Source: Chlorobiales bacterium
Lineage (GTDB): Bacteria; Bacteroidota; Chlorobiia; Chlorobiales; Chlorobiaceae
DNA: 9,912 bases
Direction: 5' to 3'
NCBI GenBank assembly: GCA_022360355.1
Contig: JAKSCY010000548.1
Span: forward strand, 1 to 9,912
Under the pieces are notes generated by a model that was not told the DNA's origin, did no database searches, and was given only the letters and a program-made list of their open reading frames with translations. Below, piece after piece: positions 1 to 5,636 of this stretch. The number at the start of each line of letters is the position of its first letter. Within the stretch, counting starts at the first letter, position 1. The translations under genes were made by a program, and so were the position numbers.

Positions 1-519
1 AAGAAAGCACAAATTGTCTATGACGCCACGGTTCGTTTTTGCGAAAAATATATTCGGAGAAGCGATCGAACCTATGACCAGATGGTTCAGGCTGCACGGT
101 CAGGAAAGCAAAACATTGTTGAGGGGAGCCAGGCTTCGGGAACTTCGAAGAAAATGGAAATCAAGCTGACCAACGTTGCACGAGCAAGCCTTGAGGAGTT
201 GCTTGAAGATTATCGTGACTTTTTGCGGACAAGGGGTTTAGAGGAATGGCCTCTCGATCATCCTTATACAAAAAGGTTGCGAGAACTCAACCAACAGCCG
301 GATGCGGACTATGATGATACCTTCAGCAAGGGTATCGAGCATCCAGACCCAGCTATTGCAGCCAATGTGATTATCGGCCTGATCAAAGTGACAACCTACC
401 TGCTCGACAGGCAGTTGAAGCAGTTAGAGAAGGCATTTGTTAAAGAGGGAGGGTTGGGTGAAAGCATGGTCAGAGCTCGTCTCAAAGAACGCTCAAAAAA
501 GAGAAGACCTGAGCCATAA
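1..519 (+). CDS. four-helix-bundle protein of the S23/IVP type, 5'-truncated
   Basis: The frame is open from base 1, so the protein starts upstream of the window; 172 residues are visible and probably only a short N-terminus is missing. The stretch at residues 24-43 (RTYDQM, then AARSGKQNIVEGS) is the hallmark of the four-helix-bundle family first seen as 23S rRNA intervening-sequence proteins. The following part (EIKLTNVARASLEELLEDY) is the second conserved helix pair. The longer C-terminal part, ending in a basic tail rich in K and R, fits the four-helix-bundle 'suffix domain' subgroup. The family's molecular role is poorly known. The accessory protein bAvd of diversity-generating retroelements shares the fold and forms a basic ring that binds nucleic acid. 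No reverse transcriptase or template repeat is visible here. The ATG at 82 lies inside the conserved domain and is not the real start. Family assignment is confident; function is not. Confidence 0.85.
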   Translation, partial: KKAQIVYDATVRFCEKYIRRSDRTYDQMVQAARSGKQNIVEGSQASGTSKKMEIKLTNVARASLEELLEDYRDFLRTRGLEEWPLDHPYTKRLRELNQQPDADYDDTFSKGIEHPDPAIAANVIIGLIKVTTYLLDRQLKQLEKAFVKEGGLGESMVRARLKERSKKRRPEP

Positions 520-675
520 TCAAATATCAGCTTTGGCAATGCCCTGTAATCATATTTAATTGTTCCTCGCGGAGCTAGCAGTTTGTGTGCAAAACCAAAA
601 ATCTTGCTGAATAGACACTATCCCTCAAACAATCCAGCATTTTTTTTATTTTTAGACCTTACTATTCAGAGCTGA

Positions 676-694
676 TTCAATTGTAAACCACTTT
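676..694 (+). promoter_or_regulatory. 19-bp motif upstream of the WD40 gene, copy 1
   Basis: TTCAATTGTAAACCACTTT ends 16 bp before the WD40 start codon. The same string with a single change (C to G at the 13th base) occurs at 2202-2220, upstream of the HAD gene. The shared position upstream of two plus-strand genes suggests a promoter or 5'-UTR element. Its role is inferred from position and near-identity only; it is not a recognised binding site. Confidence 0.4.
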
Positions 695-710
695 AAACCT
701 CAACTGTGTC

Positions 711-1661
711 ATGGGTTTATTATCAAAATTGTTCGGAAAAAAGGAAGAGGAACTGAAGCTTCCCCAGGTCAGGGAGGACGAAGCGTTGATCAAGACGCTT
801 GAAGGACACGAAGACAGGGTTCTCGGTGTCCGGTTCAGTCCCGACGGCAAGAAACTGGTAAGCGGCAGTTTTGATGAAAAGGTCATGCTGTGGGATGTGG
901 AAACCGGTCAGGCGTTGCATACGATGTCAGGGCATACAACCTGGGTCAAGTGCGTTGATTACAGTCCCAACGGGGACAAAGTCGCCAGCGGCAGCATTGA
1001 CAGTACTGTGCGAATCTGGGACGTTGAAACCGGAGCGTGCCTTCATGAGTGCAAGGGGCACGATACCGAGGTGCGTATGGTTGCATTCAGCCCTGACGGC
1101 AAGACAATCGCAAGCTGTTCGCGCGATACGACGATCAAGCTCTGGGACGTCGAGTCGGGAAAAGAGCTGAAAACATTGACCGGCCACACCTCCTATATCG
1201 AGTGCGTTGCTTTCAGCCACGACGGGAAAAAGCTCATCAGCTGCGGTGAAGAGCCGGTGGTTCTGCTCTGGGATGTCGAAAGCGGAAAAAACACAGCGAG
1301 TTACAAAACGCGCGACAGGCACTCCTATTCCGTCAGTTTCAGTCCGGATGATTCACTGATCATTCTGTGCGGCAGGGATGCGGCTGTCAAGATACTCGAC
1401 GCCGGGACAGGAGAAATCAAGCATATCATGGAGGGACACGAGGATGGTGTCCGCAGCGTCTGTTTCAGCCCTGACGGCAAAAAAGCTGCAAGTGTAGCCA
1501 ATGACGAGTCGGTACGTCTCTGGGATGTCGAGACTGGGAAGCTTCTACATACTTATCGGGGTCATGTGCTTGAAGTTCAGTCCGTGGATATTTCGCCTGA
1601 CGGCAAAATAATCGTCAGCGGCAGTGATGACCGCAAGATAAAGTTATGGGGGATGAAGTAG
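711..1661 (+). CDS. WD40 repeat protein, seven-bladed beta-propeller
   Basis: The 316-residue protein has a short amphipathic, Lys-rich N-terminus (MGLLSKLFGKKEEE) followed by seven WD40 repeats filling residues 25-316. The WD (or equivalent) dipeptides fall at 61, 103, 145, 187, 229, 271 and 313, exactly 42 residues apart. Each repeat carries the expected GH near its start and an FSPDG-type turn. Blade 5 is degenerate: GH is replaced by RD and WD by LD. Blade 7 ends in WG. No signal peptide, kinase or other fused domain is present, so it is probably a cytoplasmic protein-interaction scaffold; the partner cannot be read from the sequence. No clear Shine-Dalgarno sequence precedes the ATG, but no better start exists, because the conserved repeats begin only about 25 residues in. 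It ends 17 bp from the convergent YidB-family gene. Confidence 0.93.
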   Translation: MGLLSKLFGKKEEELKLPQVREDEALIKTLEGHEDRVLGVRFSPDGKKLVSGSFDEKVMLWDVETGQALHTMSGHTTWVKCVDYSPNGDKVASGSIDSTVRIWDVETGACLHECKGHDTEVRMVAFSPDGKTIASCSRDTTIKLWDVESGKELKTLTGHTSYIECVAFSHDGKKLISCGEEPVVLLWDVESGKNTASYKTRDRHSYSVSFSPDDSLIILCGRDAAVKILDAGTGEIKHIMEGHEDGVRSVCFSPDGKKAASVANDESVRLWDVETGKLLHTYRGHVLEVQSVDISPDGKIIVSGSDDRKIKLWGMK

Positions 1662-1678
1662 GGAAACGGTTGCTGCTT

Positions 1679-2122
1679 TTATGAGAAGAATTTCCTGGCA
1701 ATACCGAGTAATCCATCAAGGCCTCCGGCATTGTCAATGATATTCTCCAGCAGGGACCCCTCCGGGCTTGCTTTATCGACCATTTCGGGCAGGGCGTCGG
1801 CAATGGCGGCTTCAGCGCTGCTTTCACTCAGCCCGAGCATAGATGCAAAATCGGCTACTTTATCGGAGCCGAGAAGGTTCTTGATGGTTTCGCCTGAAAT
1901 TGATGCGTTTTTGCCGTTTCCAAGCCATGATGCGACAATATCATCAAGCCCGGATTCCTTCATTTTGCCAAGCAGCGTTCCAAAATCAAGCTTTCCGCCT
2001 GTTCCTCCAAAAAGATTGCCCAGAGCTGACGAAAGCTGATCTGGATCAAGAGATGTTGTTGCATCATCGCTGCTGCTGCGGATAACCGATGCACCCAGGT
2101 TAAGCAGTTCCTCAATGTTCAT
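1679..2122 (-). CDS. YidB-family protein
   Basis: A 147-residue protein of the YidB type (E. coli YidB is of similar size). A helical N-terminus (MNIEELLNLGASV) and an acidic linker lead into a Gly/Leu-rich stretch (SSALGNLFGGTGG). The conserved core follows, with SGLDDIVASWLGNGKN, then ISGETIKNLLGSDKVADFA and a LPEMVDKASPEG motif near residues 115-130. The family is common in bacteria, and I know of no established biochemical role. The frame stays open upstream to about 2509. I chose the ATG at 2122 because the conserved sequence begins there, and the upstream translation is low-complexity and lies antisense to the HAD gene. No clear Shine-Dalgarno sequence is visible. The gene converges on the WD40 gene and diverges from the HAD gene across about 103 bp. 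Confidence 0.85.
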   Translation of the reverse strand: MNIEELLNLGASVIRSSSDDATTSLDPDQLSSALGNLFGGTGGKLDFGTLLGKMKESGLDDIVASWLGNGKNASISGETIKNLLGSDKVADFASMLGLSESSAEAAIADALPEMVDKASPEGSLLENIIDNAGGLDGLLGIARKFFS

Positions 2123-2201
2123 GGTCAGTTGTGTTTCGGGTTGAAAAGAAAAAAACAAAGGCAAGGTAAGAAAAGCACTTTTTGAATATATCCGGTTTGA
2201 C

Positions 2202-2220
2202 TTCAATTGTAAAGCACTTT
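2202..2220 (+). promoter_or_regulatory. 19-bp motif upstream of the HAD gene, copy 2
   Basis: TTCAATTGTAAAGCACTTT matches 676-694 at 18 of 19 bases and ends only 5 bp before the HAD start codon. GGGAG follows immediately (2221-2225) and abuts the ATG, too close to be a well-placed Shine-Dalgarno sequence. The motif lies in the divergent region shared with the YidB-family gene. It could be a transcription-start region, an operator or a translation element; the sequence does not decide. Confidence 0.4.
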
Positions 2221-2225
2221 GGGAG

Positions 2226-2852
2226 ATGTTCACCAATCCAGACAAGGTCATATTACTCGATATAGGTAATGTCATTGTGAATGTGGATTTTGGGGTTTTC
2301 TGCTCGGCGGTGACAGCCGTGTCCGGGGATGAACAGGCAGTTTTTGAGAAATTTTGTGCCGGGAATTTTAAAGACGAGTTTGACAGGGGTGCCATTTCCA
2401 TTGTCGGTTTTCTTGAACAAATGGCATGTGATCCACTGGTCCGCAATATTTCTTTTCGAAAGCTTAAGGAAGCGTGGCAGAACATTTTTTCACTGAAATC
2501 AGGGGCCACGGAAGGGATAGCCAGGTTGAAGGAGCGTCATCGTGTATGGATCATGAGCGATACCGATCCTCTGCATTTTACTGCCCTTTTGAACGGGTTT
2601 CCTGTTTTGCGGACTATGGAGCAGTTCTATCTTTCCTACGAGCACGGTTTTCTGAAAAACTCCCCTGAGGCTTTTATCCATGTTATGCAAACGTCGGGTA
2701 GCAAGCCGGATGAACTCCTGTTGATCGATGATAAACCTGAGAACTGTCTGGCCTGTCGAAAAGCCGGTATTGAGAGCATACTTTTTACAGACTGGAGCGA
2801 TATACAGGCAAGGCCTGACATTTGCTGGACAGAGGAGAAACCGGAGCAATGA
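2226..2852 (+). CDS. HAD-superfamily hydrolase, YihX-like
   Basis: The 208-residue protein shows the HAD motifs in order. Motif I is LLDIGNVIVNVD with nucleophile D12. Motif II is IMSDTD (S111). Motif III is K144 in GFLKNSPEAF. Motif IV is LLIDDKPENC with D168 and D169. The helical cap lies between residues 20 and 90, as in subclass I enzymes. The second Asp of the usual DxD is Gly14, as in the 'DLGNV' subgroup that includes E. coli YihX, a sugar-phosphate phosphatase. The likely role is therefore a cytoplasmic phosphatase acting on a small phosphorylated metabolite, substrate unknown. Its last codons overlap the arfB start as ATGA, so the two are co-transcribed and probably translationally coupled. 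Fold assignment is confident; substrate is open. Confidence 0.88.
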   Translation: MFTNPDKVILLDIGNVIVNVDFGVFCSAVTAVSGDEQAVFEKFCAGNFKDEFDRGAISIVGFLEQMACDPLVRNISFRKLKEAWQNIFSLKSGATEGIARLKERHRVWIMSDTDPLHFTALLNGFPVLRTMEQFYLSYEHGFLKNSPEAFIHVMQTSGSKPDELLLIDDKPENCLACRKAGIESILFTDWSDIQARPDICWTEEKPEQ

Positions 2853-3259
2853 GAGTTACCGATACAATAACGATCGAAGATTCGGAGATTGACATACAGG
2901 CTGTAAGGTCACAAGGAGCCGGAGGGCAGAAGGTCAACAAGGTGTCCACAGCGATTCATCTGCGTTTCGATATTCATGCATCTTCTTTGCCGGACGTCTG
3001 CAAGGCAAGGCTTCTCGCGCTTCGTGACAGGCGAATTACGAAGGATGGAGTTATCATTATCAAGGCCCGGCAGCACCGTTCCCGGGAGAAAAACCGGCAG
3101 GAGGCTCTCGACCGCCTGGAAGCGATTGTTCAGGGAGCGATGATGGTTCGGAAAACAAGAAAGGCAACGCGTCCCACCGGCATTTCAAGAGAAGTGCGGC
3201 TTGAAAACAAGGCCTGGAGGGGTCGACTCAAAAGTTTGCGAAGAAACGTTGATGATTAA
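2849..3259 (+). CDS. arfB: ArfB-type peptidyl-tRNA hydrolase (ribosome rescue)
   Basis: The 136-residue protein matches ArfB (YaeJ; about 140 residues in E. coli). ArfB enters the empty A site of ribosomes stalled without a stop codon and hydrolyses the peptidyl-tRNA. The catalytic loop SQGAGGQKVNKV (GGQ at residues 25-27) is intact. The C-terminal tail that senses the empty mRNA channel is basic and has the family pattern KTRKATRPT followed by spaced R, L and K residues up to residue 132. Length and the tail separate it from full release factors RF1/RF2, which carry additional codon-recognition domains. I chose the ATG at 2849, not the in-frame one at 2822: it gives the standard N-terminus, overlaps the HAD stop by ATGA, and has AGGAG at 2833-2837 upstream. 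The stop is followed within one base by an inverted-repeat element. Confidence 0.94.
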   Translation: MRVTDTITIEDSEIDIQAVRSQGAGGQKVNKVSTAIHLRFDIHASSLPDVCKARLLALRDRRITKDGVIIIKARQHRSREKNRQEALDRLEAIVQGAMMVRKTRKATRPTGISREVRLENKAWRGRLKSLRRNVDD

Positions 3260-3403
3260 AGGGCACCTCAATTTATTTATTCCGCAGTTCAATTGCGTCG
3301 TTGAGCGGTGCTCGAAATCCTCATGTACTCTATGTACACTCCGGTTTCTGCGCTCCGTTCGCCTTGCACTTGAACCGCTCATGACAATAAATTGAGATGC
3401 CCT
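3260..3403. repeat. 144-bp element with 18-bp terminal inverted repeats
   Basis: The left end (3260-3277, agggcacctcaatttatt) and the reverse complement of the right end (3386-3403) match at 17 of 18 bases. A second inverted pair inside it, tgagcggt at 3302-3309 against 3374-3381, sits asymmetrically. The centre carries a direct repeat of atgtac (3323-3328, 3332-3337). No open frame inside looks like a protein. It begins one base after the arfB stop and ends just before the terminator. The shape is that of a non-coding, MITE-like or palindromic intergenic repeat whose transcript would fold into a long hairpin. No target-site duplication beyond an AA on each side can be claimed. Confidence 0.7.
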
Positions 3404-3410
3404 AAGGGAG

Positions 3411-3439
3411 AAAAGGCTCCATGTTTGGAGCCTTTTTTT
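3411..3439. terminator. intrinsic terminator after arfB
   Basis: AAAAGGCTCCA (3411-3421) pairs perfectly with TGGAGCCTTTT (3426-3436) across a 4-base loop, and the T run extends to 3439. On the plus strand it ends the HAD-arfB operon and the repeat element. On the minus strand it lies about 20 bp past the stop of the secreted-protein gene and could serve it too, with a T run of four. Confidence 0.88.
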
Positions 3440-3459
3440 CGGAGCATGGTGTGAAATCT

Positions 3460-4080
3460 TCAGATGGTTTTTGCTGTAATCTTGTACAGACCACCGGTAT
3501 GCTTACCTGAACGGGTCGTTTTGATGAAGTCGAGGTCCATGGCGACTCCCCCTGTAGTTGCACGGTTTTTGGCAACACCCTTGAGGTCAACCTTGATGGA
3601 TTTTCCTGATCTTTTCCCGTTGGTTACCTTTACGTTCGACATATTAATGACAGATGTGCCCCTTTTCAGGTTCTCACCGCTTTTTGGTACTTCTATGCTT
3701 ACCTGTGCTTTACCATTCGGTGTGAATCCTCTTACCGCCCAAACGTTTGGAAGGGCAATCCTGACCAGATCGTTGTCAAGTGCGGTCTTTGCATCCCGGA
3801 GATTTTTAGGGTTAAGTTCATCGTTGCCATTCACAATACCCGACCATGCAACATTCATGGTATTATCTCCCTCATCGATTGTTTCCGAGGACGGTTTATC
3901 GAAATTCAGTTCGAGAGTTGAATAGTAGTGAAGGATAATGAACTCCGGCAGGGTTGCCGATACTTTTGCTTCACCGCTTGTAGAGGCGTTTTTAGCGGCC
4001 AGTGCAACACTTCCATTCATTGGCAAGGCAATTGCCGCCAAGATTGCAGAACTTAAAAGCATCGATTTGAGCATGTTCAT
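3460..4080 (-). CDS. secreted protein of unknown function
   Basis: A 206-residue protein that I do not assign to a named family. Residues 1-28 form a typical Sec signal peptide (K5, hydrophobic core SSAILAAIALPM, probable cleavage after ALA at 28). The mature part is about 178 residues, probably mostly beta-strand. It has a conserved-looking patch LPEFIILHYYSTLELNF (residues 44-60), an acidic loop (ETIDEGDN), and a basic C-terminal half with short K/R-rich strands. It has no cysteine, transmembrane helix, lipobox or C-terminal sorting motif, so it is likely periplasmic or extracellular and possibly an adhesin- or pilin-like single domain (inference). An ATG at 4152 is in frame, but the start at 4080 has a good GGAG six bases upstream and places the signal peptide at the N-terminus. 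It appears monocistronic. Confidence 0.8.
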   Translation of the reverse strand: MNMLKSMLLSSAILAAIALPMNGSVALAAKNASTSGEAKVSATLPEFIILHYYSTLELNFDKPSSETIDEGDNTMNVAWSGIVNGNDELNPKNLRDAKTALDNDLVRIALPNVWAVRGFTPNGKAQVSIEVPKSGENLKRGTSVINMSNVKVTNGKRSGKSIKVDLKGVAKNRATTGGVAMDLDFIKTTRSGKHTGGLYKITAKTI

Positions 4081-4127
4081 GATTGTCTCCTTTTTTGCTG
4101 TGAAATAAGGTATAACTGATTGTAACT

Positions 4128-4168
4128 CTGACTCTGTAGAGCCAAAAGTCATGCCACAATAGAGTCAG
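4128..4168. promoter_or_regulatory. 8-bp inverted repeat upstream of the secreted-protein gene
   Basis: ctgactct (4128-4135) and agagtcag (4161-4168) are perfect inverted copies separated by 25 bp, 48-88 bp upstream of the start at 4080. They could be operator half-sites or the base of an RNA hairpin in the leader. An 8-bp match can arise by chance, so this is a weak call. Confidence 0.22.
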
Positions 4169-4299
4169 CAGAAGATATTTTTCTGTAACCTGTTGTTATT
4201 TTTGAGCTTGCGATAGTTTTCCGTGAATTTTCGGGAACTTGATTCAGGATGGTACAACGTGAGCTGTGTGTCGTAATCGCAACAGTTGTGTCAGAATGA

Positions 4300-4340
4300 G
4301 CAGGAGGTTGGTCTCATTTTATGTGCTCCTGCAGTTTTTT
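4300..4340. terminator. possible weak stem-loop downstream of the dehydrogenase gene
   Basis: GCAGGAG (4300-4306) pairs with CTCCTGC (4326-4332) across a 19-base loop, and a run of six T follows at 4335-4340 on the plus strand. The T run suits plus-strand transcription, yet the adjacent gene ends from the minus strand, 25 bp away. It may end antisense transcription or simply form a 3' hairpin on the dehydrogenase mRNA. Confidence 0.3.
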
Positions 4341-4357
4341 GCGTATGCGAGGTGTGG

Positions 4358-5500
4358 TCAGGGGCTGGAAAGGGGTTCCAGACGGAGCAGTCTGCCATTC
4401 TGACTGTCTGTCAACACATAAAGGTAGCCGTCAGGTCCTGTACGGACATCGCGAATACGTTCTCTAAGGCTTTTGAGTAGAATTTCCTCGCCGACAACCC
4501 GGTTTCCCTGAAGGATGACCCGTCTGAGGTGTCTCTGAACGAGCGCACCGATAAAGATATTGTTTTTCCATTCAGGGAACGCGCTGCCGTCGTAAATGGT
4601 CATCCCGGAGGGGGCGATGGAGGGCGTCCATTGGATCAAGGGTTGCTCAATGCCCGGGGCGGAAGTTTTATAGGAGATGATGTCTCCATTGTAATCAATA
4701 CCGTACGTGACAATTGGCCAGCCGTAATTTGCTCCGGCCTTGAGAATGCCGAGTTCGTCTCCACCTTTTGGACCATGTTCATGGAACCAGATGGCGCCTG
4801 TTTCCGGGTGCCTGGCGATACCTTGGACATTGCGGTTGCCGTAAGTATAAATTTCAGGCTTGTATCCTTTCCTGCCAACAAAAGGATTGTCTTTTGGAAT
4901 GGAGCCGTCTCTGTTGATGCGAATGATTGTACCGAGGTGGTTCGAGAGATCCTGGGCTACATGTTTTTTCCCGGAGTCTGAATGCCAATCCTTGTTGCCC
5001 CGGTCGCCAAGTGTTATAAAAAGCTTTCCGTCCGGAGCGATCAGCAGGCGTGATCCGAAATGCTTGGGTTTCTTGGTCTTAGGTTCCGCCCGGAAAATTA
5101 CTTTCATGTTTTTGAGCGTTGTGCCGTCAAGAACCGCTCTGGTCACTTCGGTTCCTGTTCCGCCAAATCTTCCTGCCACATAGGAAAAGTAGATTGTCCG
5201 GTTTGTCGAGAAATCAGGGTCGGGGATCACGTCAAGAAGACCGCCCTGAACCTTGGCTGTAATTTGGGGAAGACCCCGGACGACCCTCGTGACACCATCA
5301 TTTTTGAAGAGAAGCATCCTACCACCTCTCTCGGTGACGAGAAAGCTGCTGTCAGGGAGGAACGCCAACGACCACGGATAGTTGAGACCTCTGACAACAG
5401 TTACAACCTTGAAGCCAACAGTTTTAGGCGGTTGTTGTTCTGCAAGGGCAGTGACCTGAAAACTCAACAGCAGACAGAGCAGAATGATAAAATGAAACAT
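4358..5500 (-). CDS. PQQ-dependent aldose sugar dehydrogenase-like protein
   Basis: The 380-residue protein is a soluble quinoprotein of the glucose/sorbosone dehydrogenase family, a six-bladed propeller that oxidises aldoses using PQQ and calcium in the periplasm. Residues 1-20 are a signal peptide (core FIILLCLLLSF, cleavage likely after ALA). Family landmarks are LNYPWSLAFLPD (39-50), QGGLLDVIPDPDF (85-97), HFGSRLLIAPDGKLFITLGDRGN (from 147), GNRNVQGIARHP (221-232), HGPKGGDELGILKAGANYGWP (from 242) and DVRTGPDGYLYVLTD near the end. By alignment from memory to bacterial soluble glucose dehydrogenase, His147 would be the catalytic base and Arg223 a PQQ contact. Length matches E. coli YliI (about 370). 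The start has only a weak GGAT upstream but gives the signal peptide. No PQQ synthesis gene is nearby. Confidence 0.9.
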   Translation of the reverse strand: MFHFIILLCLLLSFQVTALAEQQPPKTVGFKVVTVVRGLNYPWSLAFLPDSSFLVTERGGRMLLFKNDGVTRVVRGLPQITAKVQGGLLDVIPDPDFSTNRTIYFSYVAGRFGGTGTEVTRAVLDGTTLKNMKVIFRAEPKTKKPKHFGSRLLIAPDGKLFITLGDRGNKDWHSDSGKKHVAQDLSNHLGTIIRINRDGSIPKDNPFVGRKGYKPEIYTYGNRNVQGIARHPETGAIWFHEHGPKGGDELGILKAGANYGWPIVTYGIDYNGDIISYKTSAPGIEQPLIQWTPSIAPSGMTIYDGSAFPEWKNNIFIGALVQRHLRRVILQGNRVVGEEILLKSLRERIRDVRTGPDGYLYVLTDSQNGRLLRLEPLSSP

Positions 5501-5584
5501 GCGAGCTATCCTTTTTTTCCTTTTTTTATATAAGCAATATAACGAATTCGCAGAGTGTAACGTTGCATCTGCAGCGCTACAATG

Positions 5585-5616
5585 AAAAAAGGCAGCACGA
5601 AAATGCTGCCTTTTTT
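5585..5616. terminator. bidirectional intrinsic terminator
   Basis: AAAAAAGGCAGCA (5585-5597) pairs without mismatch with TGCTGCCTTTTTT (5604-5616) across a 6-base loop. With six A on one side and six T on the other it works in either direction. It lies 20 bp past the M23 peptidase stop on the minus strand and so separates that gene from the dehydrogenase gene, which must have its own promoter in 5501-5584. Confidence 0.93.
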
Positions 5617-5636
5617 CTGTAAGATCAAGATCGGAA

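Noticed and set aside
1..519. Diversity-generating retroelement
   Set aside because: The Avd-like fold alone is insufficient; there is no reverse transcriptase, template repeat or variable repeat in the window.
605..648. TGCTG/CAGCA with a T run as a terminator after the four-helix-bundle gene
   Set aside because: A 5-bp stem with a loop of about 25 bases is too weak; the T run alone is not enough.
2123..2509. In-frame N-terminal extension of the YidB-family gene up to 2509
   Set aside because: The extra 129 residues are low-complexity, Ser-rich and antisense to the HAD gene; the conserved family sequence begins at the ATG at 2122.
2822..2848. Upstream ATG for arfB at 2822
   Set aside because: It would add nine residues absent from the family and lie deep inside the HAD gene; the ATGA overlap with AGGAG upstream supports 2849.
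4081..4152. Upstream start for the secreted protein at 4152
   Set aside because: It would bury the signal peptide behind 24 polar residues; the start at 4080 has GGAG at the right distance.
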